From assembly GCA_036488085.1 (NCBI GenBank), contig DASXHZ010000017.1, positions 1-49,960 of the forward strand: a stretch of 49,960 nt of DNA. Reading direction: 5' to 3'. Source of the stretch: DASXHZ01 sp036488085. GTDB lineage: Bacteria > Acidobacteriota > Thermoanaerobaculia > Gp7-AA8. Under the pieces are notes generated by a model. The model worked only from the letters and a program-made list of their open reading frames with translations, was not told the DNA's origin and made no database searches. The translations under genes and the position numbers were made by a program. Shown piece after piece: positions 33,662-41,263 of the stretch (position 1 is the stretch's first letter; the number at the start of each line of letters is the position of its first letter).

Positions 33662-34327
33662 TCACTGCCCTATCTGAATCGTGGTGTGCTTGGTCGGCGG
33701 GAAGCCGACGAAGCCGATCTCGACCGATTCGATGCCGATGCTGCGGAGGACGAACTTGTTGTCGATCGTGTCGCCGACTCGGGCGTTCACGATCTCGCCA
33801 TTCCGGACGAAGGTCGCGAGCTGATTCTGCGCCGTCCCGAACGTTCCGACGCACTTGAAGTCGAACGCCGGCGGCACCGGCTCGGGAGGCGGCGGCGGTA
33901 TGACAGGTCCTGCCTGGCATGCGTCGCCGATGCCGTTGTGATCGATGTCGGCCTGATCGGGGTTGTACTTGTCGGGACAGTTGTCTTTGAAATCCGGCAC
34001 GCCGTCCTTATCGCGGTCCGGCGGTGCAGCCGCCGGCGGCGGAGGAGGAGGCGGCGGGGGAGGAGGGGGCGCGACGAAGTCGAATAGATTGCGCTCGCTC
34101 TTGTAACGTCCCGGCTGCGGCTCCAACAGTTCCTTGTGGACCGGCTCCAGGCCCGCGATCGCGGCCGAGGAGGATGGCTGCGTGGTGGTGGCCGCGTGCT
34201 GCGCGACGGCCGATGTTTTCAGAGGTTCGTCAGTCGGCCGCGGATCGGCCGCGAACACGTAGATGGCCGCCAACGCGATGAGGATGATCGCGACCGTCGT
34301 CCAGGTTTTCCAGTTCATCCAGTTCAT
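33662..34327 (-). CDS. pilP: PilP-like alignment protein with polyproline and TSP3 calcium-type insert
   Basis: A 221-residue protein with one N-terminal helix (TTVAIILIALAAIYVFA, about 9-25). A disordered segment follows, then twelve consecutive prolines (about 88-99), a thrombospondin type 3 repeat (DRDKDGVPDFKDNCPDKYNP and DIDHNGIGDAC), and a PilP/HR-like beta domain (FKCVGTFGTAQNQLATFVRN, GEIVNARVGDTIDNKFVLRS). PilP normally links PilNO to the PilQ N-domain. The calcium-binding-type insert and polyproline tract are unusual. I chose the ATG at 34327, which overlaps the PilO stop by one base (TGATG); a longer frame covers the PilO gene and reads as non-coding. Confidence 0.82.
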   Translation of the reverse strand: MNWMNWKTWTTVAIILIALAAIYVFAADPRPTDEPLKTSAVAQHAATTTQPSSSAAIAGLEPVHKELLEPQPGRYKSERNLFDFVAPPPPPPPPPPPPAAAPPDRDKDGVPDFKDNCPDKYNPDQADIDHNGIGDACQAGPVIPPPPPEPVPPAFDFKCVGTFGTAQNQLATFVRNGEIVNARVGDTIDNKFVLRSIGIESVEIGFVGFPPTKHTTIQIGQ

Positions 34328-34902
34328 CACAACTCTTTGGTCGCGACCCGGTCCGTGTCGCGGAAGAGAGTCTTCAGTTGCAGATTGAGCGTCAAGAGCT
34401 GGTCCTGGGACGACGCGAGCGTGATCTGATCGATGATGATGAATTGCCGCGACAGCTCGAGCAGGTTGATGAGACGCCGCACCTGCTGGTAATTGCCCTG
34501 TACCGAGAACGTGATGGTGACGATCTCCGCGGCGGTGCGTTTGGAGGTCTGACCGGCTGATACGACGCGCGCATAGCTGATCGATTTCGGCACCAGTTCG
34601 CTCGCAATCGCCAGCCGCTTCACCTCGGAGATCAACGCCGTGAGCCGCTCGTTCTCGGTGGCCCACTGGCGGGTGTAAATGTCCTGCACGTCGCGCGAGA
34701 TCGTGCGGTAGGCAACCACGCGCTGCTCCGCCGCGATCCGCGCCGTGCGCTGGAGGTTCAGCTTCGACTCGGCCTGCGCCTGGCGGTCATCGAGGTCCTT
34801 GAGCCGCTCCTCGTATCGCAGGCGGTACGTGAAGAAGAAGACGGTGTTCGCGGCGAGAAGCACGCCGAGGACCGCGAGGAGGATCTGTTTCTCGCGCCAC
34901 AT
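34327..34902 (-). CDS. pilO: PilO-like inner-membrane alignment protein
   Basis: A 191-residue protein with an N-terminal helix (ILLAVLGVLLAANTVFFF, about 7-24), a coiled-coil stretch (about 30-95) and a C-terminal ferredoxin-like fold (VTITFSVQGNYQQVRRLINL) typical of PilO. It should pair with PilN in the periplasm. It follows PilN by 14 bp. Confidence 0.87.
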   Translation of the reverse strand: MWREKQILLAVLGVLLAANTVFFFTYRLRYEERLKDLDDRQAQAESKLNLQRTARIAAEQRVVAYRTISRDVQDIYTRQWATENERLTALISEVKRLAIASELVPKSISYARVVSAGQTSKRTAAEIVTITFSVQGNYQQVRRLINLLELSRQFIIIDQITLASSQDQLLTLNLQLKTLFRDTDRVATKEL

Positions 34903-34916
34903 CTAACTCTTCTCCA

Positions 34917-35498
34917 TTAGTGCTTCTCCACCGGCCGGGCGATTGTCGGCTTGAAGTCGACGCCGACCGTGAAGGCGAAGCCCTTCTCGTTCTGCGACTC
35001 GTTGTGCGGGAAGGGATTCACGAACTGCCGGTTCTTCTGCAGGTTCGTGATCGTGTTGAGCATTCCTTCCGGCGTCTTGGCGTCGAAGCTCATCTCGAGG
35101 TGCACGAACTCGCTCCTCTGGAAGCTCGGTGCGATGTTGTTGATGCGGACGTCCTTCGGCAGGATGTCCTCGAGACGGTCGAGCAGCTCGCTCCACGAGA
35201 ACGCGCGCTCGGCGAGCCGGGCGTTGATGAAGTGCGTCTCGTTCCCGAGGGCAATCAGGTCGAACGAGTGGAGCTGGTTGTCGGCGGCCTGTGCCCGCGT
35301 CTTCTCCTGCTGCGCCTGCAAATCGAGCTTTTCGATGGTGGCGCGCGTCGACTTCGTCTCCGTCGTATAGCGGTAGTACGTGTCGATGTTGTTCAGCATC
35401 AGCAGGGCGATCAGCAGCGACATCACGACCACCACCGCATAGACGCGGCGGTAGTCGCGGTACGGTTGCGAGGAGAGATTGAGATGAAGAGGCTTCAA
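34917..35498 (-). CDS. pilN: PilN-like inner-membrane alignment protein
   Basis: A 193-residue protein: a short cytoplasmic tail (LKPLHLNLSSQPYRDYRR) containing the PilM-binding NLSSQP motif, a helix (about 22-40, VYAVVVVMSLLIALLMLN), a coiled coil and a PilN domain (FSWSELLDRLEDILPKDVRI, about 108-127). The start is TTG at 35498, overlapping the PilM stop (TTGA) with AGGAG upstream inside pilM. Longer frames have Arg-rich, non-coding-like N-termini. Confidence 0.86.
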   Translation of the reverse strand: MKPLHLNLSSQPYRDYRRVYAVVVVMSLLIALLMLNNIDTYYRYTTETKSTRATIEKLDLQAQQEKTRAQAADNQLHSFDLIALGNETHFINARLAERAFSWSELLDRLEDILPKDVRINNIAPSFQRSEFVHLEMSFDAKTPEGMLNTITNLQKNRQFVNPFPHNESQNEKGFAFTVGVDFKPTIARPVEKH

Positions 35499-36385
35499 CC
35501 GGTGAACACTCCTGCGGCCGCGGTCAGCTCGGCGTCGTAGCCGCCGAGGTCGGGCGCCTGCTCCACGAAATCGCGGAGAGCGACCGCCGTCACCGGGGAG
35601 CCGAACTCGGACGATATCGCGGCCGCGACGTCGCCGCGATCGGTTCCTGCGATGTAGCACTGCGTGAACTTGTCGGTGCGGAGCGACTCGCGGAGATAGC
35701 TCGCCGAGAGGCGGATCTCTTGTTGCAGGAGGCGCTCACCCGTCAAGTTGCGCGAGCGGAGGAACGCCGGCTCGTTGCCCTTGAACACGGCGGTCGTGAA
35801 CTCGCGGTCGCGGACGTAGACGAAGAGCCGGTCGCCGGCGGCCGCGTTCTCGCGGACCGCAATCGCGTTCCATAGATTGAGACCGACCGGCTCGATCATT
35901 ACGATCGAAATCCCGGCGGTAGTGAACGCCGCTTCGAGCTTCGCGAGCGTCCTCTCCAGCGCGCTGACGACGAGCAGCTTCACCACGGACGGCGTGCGGT
36001 GCAGCACCTCGTACGCGACGCGCAGCTCCTCCGGCGGGATCGGGAGCGTCCGCTTGAGGCTCCAGCGGACGATTTCGGGCGCGTCCGAAGCCCGTTCGTT
36101 GAAAGCCGGCAGCTCGATGAGGTTCATGCGGAACCACGAGTCGGGGAGGAGCAGCGACGCCTTCTCCCATCTTCCGGTCTCGAGTTTCAGCCGGCGCAGC
36201 GCGTCGGCGAACGCCGGCTCGTTCACCAGCTCCGGCGTGACGACGGACGACGAGAACGTGTCCTCGGCGAGCCGGTAGCTCTTCGCCTGCACGATGCGGG
36301 GCGAATGCTTGCCGCGCGCGAAGCGCGCATGCAGCAGCGAATCATTGTCGAGGACGATGACGTCCGGTGGAAAGCTACGGGCCAA
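35495..36385 (-). CDS. pilM: PilM-like actin-fold cytoplasmic pilus protein
   Basis: A 296-residue actin-like ATPase-fold protein. Family features include the N-terminal strand PPDVIVLDNDSLLHARF, LLLPDSWFRMNLIELPAF (about 78-95), RWSLKRTLPIPPEELRVAYE (about 107-126) and IVMIEPVGLNLWNAI. It binds the PilN tail and recruits the complex to the cytoplasmic face. It begins 4 bp after the PilB stop. Confidence 0.87.
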   Translation of the reverse strand: MARSFPPDVIVLDNDSLLHARFARGKHSPRIVQAKSYRLAEDTFSSSVVTPELVNEPAFADALRRLKLETGRWEKASLLLPDSWFRMNLIELPAFNERASDAPEIVRWSLKRTLPIPPEELRVAYEVLHRTPSVVKLLVVSALERTLAKLEAAFTTAGISIVMIEPVGLNLWNAIAVRENAAAGDRLFVYVRDREFTTAVFKGNEPAFLRSRNLTGERLLQQEIRLSASYLRESLRTDKFTQCYIAGTDRGDVAAAISSEFGSPVTAVALRDFVEQAPDLGGYDAELTAAAGVFTG

Positions 36386-36389
36386 ATCC

Positions 36390-38012
36390 TTACTCCACGA
36401 ACGTGACCTTGTTGATCTCGCGCAAGGTCGTCGTCCCTTCCATGACTTTATTCAGCGCCGACTCGCGAAGGAACATCATTCCTTCGTCCTTCGCCGCTTT
36501 CTTGATCTCCGACGCCGGCCGCCGGTCGAGAATCATCGTGCGGATGCGGTCCGAGAGGTCGAGCAACTCCGAGATCGCGGCGCGGCCATGGAAGCCGGTA
36601 CCGTTGCACTCCAGGCATCCCGCTCCTTCGTAAAACGTCTTGCCGCGGAAGTCGCTGACGTCGAGACCCGACTCGATCAGGAACGGGTCCTGGTACTTCA
36701 CCTCGTGTTTGCACTCGTCGCAGATGCGGCGGACCAGCCGTTGCGCCAGGACGCAGTTGAGCGCCGAGACGAAGTTGTAGAGGTCGACCTTCATGTTCAG
36801 GAAGCGGCCGAGAACGTCGACCACGTTGTTCGCGTGGACGGTCGTGAAGACGAGGTGGCCCGTGAGCGCCGACTGCACGGCGATCGCTGCCGTCTCCTCG
36901 TCGCGGATCTCTCCGACCATGATCTTGTCGGGGTCGTGGCGGAGGATGGCGCGGAGGCCGCGCGCGAAAGTGAGGCCCTTCTTCTCGTTGACCGGGATCT
37001 GCGTGATGCCGCGGAGCTGGTACTCGACCGGGTCCTCGATCGTGATGATCTTGTCGTCCGGCGACTGGATCTCCGAGAGCGCCGCGTAGAGCGTGGTGGT
37101 CTTACCCGAGCCGGTGGGGCCGGTGACGAGCACCATGCCGTACGGCTCCTTGATAAACTTGCGGAACGGAGTCAGCATCCCCTGGTCGAAGCCGAGGACG
37201 TCGAGCCGAAGGTTCTTGAACTCCTTGTTCATCGACTCTTTGTCGAGGATTCGGATGACGCAGTCCTCGCCGTGCACCGTTGGGACGACGGAGACGCGGA
37301 AGTCGATGGCGCGGCCGGTGAGCTTGAGCTTGAAACGGCCGTCCTGCGGGACGCGCTTCTCGGCGATGTCGAGCTCCGACATGACCTTGATGCGCGAGAT
37401 GATGGTCGAGTGGTGGCGCTTGTCGATCGGATCGAGCGCCTCGTAGAGGACGCCGTCGATGCGGTACTTGACGACCACCTCGTTGTCGCGGGTCTCGATG
37501 TGGATATCCGAGGCGCGGCGCTGGATGGCGTTGAACACGATCGAGTCGACCAGCTTGATGATGGGCGACGCTTCCTGGTTCGTGATCGAGTCGATCGTGA
37601 GCGTCTCTTCGCCCTCTTCCGTATCGGCCACGAGCTGCATGCGGAAGCCTTCGGTCGCCTCGTCGAGGACGCGCTGGGTCGACTCCGACTTCTCCAGCTT
37701 GTCGCGGATCGCCGCCGGCGACGCGACCTTCACGTTCAGCGGCGCGCCGAGGAGGAGCTCCAGCTCGTCGAGCTTGAGCACGTCGGTCGGATCGCCGACC
37801 ACCACCGAGATGTGCCCGTTCTCCCGGCGTTCCGGAAGGAACTGATAGCGGATCATCAGGTCGAGCGGGATATCGCGGAAGAGCGAGTGATCGACCTGGA
37901 AGTGCGTCAAGTCGACGTACGGGAAGCCATACTCGTCCGCCATGCGCTTCGCGCGCGCCGCTTCACCCGTCGGGTCGGTGGTCTTGTAGAGGGAACGGTG
38001 GTCGGTAGCCAT
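36390..38012 (-). CDS. pilB: PilB/GspE-type assembly ATPase
   Basis: A 540-residue hexameric ATPase. An N-terminal MshEN/T2SSE_N domain (about 25-150) precedes the ATPase core: RRASDIHIETRDNEVVVKYR (about 163-182), Walker A GPTGSGKTT (about 300-308), Asp box TIEDPVEY, Walker B IMVGEIRDEETA, His box TGHLVFTTVHAN, and a zinc motif with CDEC and, about 35 residues later, CLEC. This identifies it as an extension ATPase; no PilT retraction ATPase is encoded in the window. Confidence 0.95.
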   Translation of the reverse strand: MATDHRSLYKTTDPTGEAARAKRMADEYGFPYVDLTHFQVDHSLFRDIPLDLMIRYQFLPERRENGHISVVVGDPTDVLKLDELELLLGAPLNVKVASPAAIRDKLEKSESTQRVLDEATEGFRMQLVADTEEGEETLTIDSITNQEASPIIKLVDSIVFNAIQRRASDIHIETRDNEVVVKYRIDGVLYEALDPIDKRHHSTIISRIKVMSELDIAEKRVPQDGRFKLKLTGRAIDFRVSVVPTVHGEDCVIRILDKESMNKEFKNLRLDVLGFDQGMLTPFRKFIKEPYGMVLVTGPTGSGKTTTLYAALSEIQSPDDKIITIEDPVEYQLRGITQIPVNEKKGLTFARGLRAILRHDPDKIMVGEIRDEETAAIAVQSALTGHLVFTTVHANNVVDVLGRFLNMKVDLYNFVSALNCVLAQRLVRRICDECKHEVKYQDPFLIESGLDVSDFRGKTFYEGAGCLECNGTGFHGRAAISELLDLSDRIRTMILDRRPASEIKKAAKDEGMMFLRESALNKVMEGTTTLREINKVTFVE

Positions 38013-38017
38013 ATTGA

Positions 38018-38082
38018 GATCCGTTATCCGTGATCCGTTATCGGTGATCCGTTATCGTCACGGATCACCGATAACGGATCAC
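38018..38082. repeat. Tandem 14-bp repeats forming a 23-bp perfect inverted repeat
   Basis: GATCCGTTATC occurs at 38018, 38032 and 38046 in a 14-bp register, and the reverse complement lies at 38070. The arms 38030-38052 and 38060-38082 are perfectly complementary over 23 bp with a 7-nt loop (TATCGTC). The hairpin sits 4 bp after the pilC stop and just upstream of pilB. It could attenuate or stabilise the mRNA between pilC and pilB, or be a REP-like mobile palindrome. A +7 nt loop and A+T-rich centre distinguish it from the G+C hairpins elsewhere in the window. Confidence 0.85.
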
Positions 38083-38086
38083 GATG

Positions 38087-39298
38087 TCATTGCGTCCCCG
38101 CCACACCTGAAAGCTGGAAGAGCGGGAGGTAGAAAGCGTAGAGCAGAATGGCGATCACGCCACCCATGAAAACGAGAATGATCGGTTCGATGGCGGCGAC
38201 GATCCGGCCAAGCCGCGCCTCGATCTCCTCGTCGTAGAACTCGCTTACATTTGAGAGCATTTCCGTCAGTGCCCCGGTCGATTCGCCGACCTTGATCATC
38301 TCCACCGCCAGATCGGAGACCACGCCGGTCGATTCGAGCGACCGCCACAACGGCTCTCCCTGGCGGACGTTCTGGACGATCGCGGAGATCTTCAGCGCGA
38401 CCTCCTGATTCGTCACCGACTGCGAGCCGATCTCGATGGCCGGGACCATCGGCGTCCCGCCCGACAGCAGCGTGCCGAGCGACTGCGTGAACTGCATCAG
38501 CGCGAAGCGGTGGAGGATGCCGCCGGCGAGAGGTATCTTCAGCTTCCAGCGGTCCCAGACCACGCGGCCGCTCGTCCGGATCCACCGGCGAAACAGAAAG
38601 AGCCCAACGACGGTGCCGACGACCACGTACAGCAGGTTTTCGCGGAGGCCGGTCGCGAATGCGATCATCACCCGCGTGAAGAAGGGGAGCTGAGCGCCGA
38701 AACCGGTGTAGAACTCCGAGAAGCGCGGGATGACGTACGTCAGCATGATGAACACCATGATCGTCGACAGCGCGATGAGAACCGCCGGATAGACCAGCGC
38801 GCTGACGACGCGCTTCCGCAGGTTGACGATGATCTTCTGATAGCGGAGGAAGCGCCGCAGGACTCCTTCCAGATCGCCCGAGCGCTCGCCCGCGCGGAGC
38901 GAAGTCGAGTAAATCGGCGGAAAGAGGTCGCCATACGAGGCGAAGGCGTCGGAGAGGGCGATGCCTGACTTGATCTTGTCGCGGATGTCGACCAGCACTT
39001 CGCGGAAGCGGAGGTTCTTCTGCCGCTCCAGCATGATGTCGAACGACTGGATGATCGGGAGGCCGGCGCGCGTCAGGGCGAGCAACTCCTGGTTGAACGT
39101 CAGGAAGCGCTCGGTCGAGATGACGCGGCGGGAGCGGGGGAAGAGGTCGGCGAGGCTGAACGAGCCGCGCTTGGTCTCGAAGATATGCAGCCCCTGGCGC
39201 CGCAGCTCATCCTGGGCGGCAGAGACAGTCTGAGCCCGGACGTGGCGCTCCACGATCTCTCCGTCGGGCGTTCCGACGCGTACGATGAATTCTGGCAT
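38087..39298 (-). CDS. pilC: PilC/GspF-type inner-membrane platform protein
   Basis: A 403-residue polytopic protein with two T2SSF domains. The first is near residues 60-190 (FNQELLALTRAGLPIIQSFD, SLRAGERSGDLEGVLRRFLR) and the second near 260-390 (FTQSLGTLLSGGTPMVPAIE, MIKVGESTGALTEMLSNVSE). Three membrane helices are visible, including VMFIMLTYVIPRF-like and ILVFMGGVIAILLYAFYLPL segments. The first 45 residues have an extra beta-rich segment (FIVRVGTPDGEIVERHVRAQ). It is the first gene of the minus-strand pilus operon. Confidence 0.94.
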   Translation of the reverse strand: MPEFIVRVGTPDGEIVERHVRAQTVSAAQDELRRQGLHIFETKRGSFSLADLFPRSRRVISTERFLTFNQELLALTRAGLPIIQSFDIMLERQKNLRFREVLVDIRDKIKSGIALSDAFASYGDLFPPIYSTSLRAGERSGDLEGVLRRFLRYQKIIVNLRKRVVSALVYPAVLIALSTIMVFIMLTYVIPRFSEFYTGFGAQLPFFTRVMIAFATGLRENLLYVVVGTVVGLFLFRRWIRTSGRVVWDRWKLKIPLAGGILHRFALMQFTQSLGTLLSGGTPMVPAIEIGSQSVTNQEVALKISAIVQNVRQGEPLWRSLESTGVVSDLAVEMIKVGESTGALTEMLSNVSEFYDEEIEARLGRIVAAIEPIILVFMGGVIAILLYAFYLPLFQLSGVAGTQ

Positions 39299-39393
39299 TC
39301 GCTTGTATCGCCACGAGTTGGACGTACGGAAGGGGAAAACGTTCCTCGTGTGGCGCGGGTGGGAGAACGGTGTAGGCGAGGGGGAGATTTCCG

Positions 39394-39413
39394 CGCCGGA
39401 CGATAGTCCGGCG
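39394..39413. repeat. 8-bp perfect hairpin in the pilC/oxidoreductase divergent region
   Basis: CGCCGGAC-GATA-GTCCGGCG lies 26 bp before the GTG start of the plus-strand oxidoreductase gene. It could be an operator or an RNA stem that affects translation. The rest of the 141-bp divergent region shows no clear -35/-10 pair. Confidence 0.4.
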
Positions 39414-39439
39414 ATCTATCGGGGATACTCTGTCGGCGA

Positions 39440-40849
39440 GTGAAATACGACGCCGTCGTCATCGGATCGGGCCCAAACGGCCTCGCTGCCGCGGTCGCGC
39501 TCGCTCAGCGCGGGCTGTCCGTGCACGTCCTGGAGGCGAACGACACGCCGGGCGGCGGCACCCGGACGGCCGAGATCACGCTGCCCGGCTTCCGCCACGA
39601 CATCTGCTCGTCCGTCCAGCCGACCGGAGCGTCGTCTCCTTTCTTCCGCTCCCTGCCGCTCGACAAGCTCGGACTCGAGTGGGTTCGCCCGGCGATCTCG
39701 TTCGCGCATCCACTCGACGACGGCTCGGCGGCCGCGATGATGCACTCGCTCGACGACGCCGTCGCCCGCCTCGGCGCCGACGGCCCGCATTACCGCCGTT
39801 GGGTCGCGCCGTTCGTGGATTCGGGCGAGGCGCTCATGAACGAGGTGATGCGCTCCCCGCACATCCCTCGGCATCCCTGGCTTCTCGCGCGTTTCGGACT
39901 TCTCGGCCTCCACTCGGCCGCCGGCATCGCGGCAAACCTGCAAGCGGACGGCGCCCGCTCGTTGATCGCGGCCACGGCGGCGCACGGCGCCGCACCCCTC
40001 AGCGCCGTTCTCAGCTCGGCGCTCGGATTCGTCCTACTCGTCGCCGGACATCTCGGCGGATGGCCGGTGGCCCGCGGCGGGTCTCAGTCGATTGCCGATG
40101 CGCTCATCGCACATCTCCGCGCCCTCGGCGGATCGATCGAGACCGGCAGGCGCATCGCGTCGATGCGCGAGCTGCCGGACGCGCGGGCGTACCTCTTCGA
40201 TGTCACGCCGAAACAGCTCCTGGCGATCGCGGGCGATCATCTACCGTCGTTCTATCGCTGGCGTCTACGCCGTTTTCAGTACGGACCAGGCGTCTTCAAG
40301 GTCGACTACGCACTGAACGCACCGATTCCGTGGCGCGCGCCCGAGTGCCGCGAGACGGCGACCGTCCATGCGGCAGGAACGTTCGACGAGACGATCGGTG
40401 CGGAGGATGAGGTCGGGCGCGGACGTCATCCCGAGAGACCTCTCGTCATCCTGACGCAGCCGTCGGTCATCGATAGCACACGCGCGCCGGCCGGCAAGCA
40501 CACGGCCTGGGCCTACTGCCACGTCCCGAACGGATCGACCGTTGACATGACCGCCGCGATCGAGCGGCAGATCGAGCGCTTCGCTCCCGGATTCCACGAC
40601 ACGGTGCTGGCGCGCGTGACGACCGGTCCGCGCGAGCAGGAAGAGAAGGACGCCAACTACATCGGAGGCGACATCGCCGGCGGGCTGACGGACTGGAAGC
40701 AGCTCTTCACCCGTCCCGTCGCGCGCCTCGATCCGTACGCCACGCCGAACAAGCGGATCTTCCTCTGTTCGAGCTCAACGCCGCCGGGCGGGGGCGTCCA
40801 CGGCATGTGCGGCTACTGGGCGGCGCAGTCGGTCCTGGCGTCGTTGTAA
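39440..40849 (+). CDS. FAD-dependent oxidoreductase, phytoene-desaturase/PYROXD2-like
   Basis: A 469-residue flavoprotein. The dinucleotide-binding motif YDAVVIGSGPNGLAAAVALA (about 3-22) is followed by HVLEANDTPGGGTRT (FAD ribose Glu). The C-terminus has the FAD-contact segment SSSTPPGGGVHGMCGYWAA (about 446-464). The GNNxTPGxG-like ending and overall length fit the CrtI/PYROXD2 group, which acts on polyenes or lipophilic substrates. No carotenoid synthesis genes lie nearby, so the substrate is unknown. The start is GTG. The ModE-like gene follows after 19 bp. Confidence 0.87.
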   Translation: MKYDAVVIGSGPNGLAAAVALAQRGLSVHVLEANDTPGGGTRTAEITLPGFRHDICSSVQPTGASSPFFRSLPLDKLGLEWVRPAISFAHPLDDGSAAAMMHSLDDAVARLGADGPHYRRWVAPFVDSGEALMNEVMRSPHIPRHPWLLARFGLLGLHSAAGIAANLQADGARSLIAATAAHGAAPLSAVLSSALGFVLLVAGHLGGWPVARGGSQSIADALIAHLRALGGSIETGRRIASMRELPDARAYLFDVTPKQLLAIAGDHLPSFYRWRLRRFQYGPGVFKVDYALNAPIPWRAPECRETATVHAAGTFDETIGAEDEVGRGRHPERPLVILTQPSVIDSTRAPAGKHTAWAYCHVPNGSTVDMTAAIERQIERFAPGFHDTVLARVTTGPREQEEKDANYIGGDIAGGLTDWKQLFTRPVARLDPYATPNKRIFLCSSSTPPGGGVHGMCGYWAAQSVLASL

Positions 40850-40868
40850 ACTGCTGACGGCGCAGGCG

Positions 40869-41231
40869 ATGAAGCGACGTATCGACGCTCGTCTCGTTCC
40901 TCGATTTCGAGTGCTGCGGGGGTCGACGATCCTCCTCGGCCCAGGCAAAGCGGCCCTTCTCGAGGCAATCGACCGCCTTGGATCGATCCGCGATGCGGCC
41001 GCCGATCTCGAGATGTCGTACATGCGCGCCTGGAACCTCGTCCAGGCGATGAACGACGGCTTTCGCGAGCCGCTCGTGATCGTGCATCGCGGCGGTCCGG
41101 CGCGCGGTGGCGCGGAACTGACGCCGACCGGACGCGCCGCCGTCACGCTTTACCGGACGTTGGAGTCTGAGTCTCTCGCCGCAACGAAAAAGACATGGGC
41201 GAAGCTCCGAAAACTTTTCCGAGATACTTGA
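40869..41231 (+). CDS. ModE-like molybdate regulator, DNA-binding domain only
   Basis: A 120-residue winged helix protein with the ModE N-terminal signature: LGPGKAALLEAIDRLGSIRD (about 23-42), AAADLEMSYMRAWNLVQAMN (about 43-62) and ELTPTGRAAVTLYR. It ends after the dimer helix and lacks the C-terminal Mop/TOBE domains that bind molybdate in full ModE, so metal sensing must be indirect or absent. Its neighbours (porin, ModA, molybdenum storage proteins) support a molybdenum role. The start is the ATG at 40869, 19 bp after the oxidoreductase. Confidence 0.87.
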   Translation: MKRRIDARLVPRFRVLRGSTILLGPGKAALLEAIDRLGSIRDAAADLEMSYMRAWNLVQAMNDGFREPLVIVHRGGPARGGAELTPTGRAAVTLYRTLESESLAATKKTWAKLRKLFRDT

Positions 41232-41263
41232 CGAAATATATCGGCGCATGTTTCCCTAAGGGC

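Noticed and set aside
38018..38082. A CRISPR array
   Set aside because: Units are 14 bp without unique spacers of CRISPR length, they fold into one hairpin, and no cas genes are present.
41232..41243. CGAAATATATCG as a firm ModE operator
   Set aside because: The dyad is imperfect and short, and only one half-site-like element is seen, so I mention it only as context for the porin gene.
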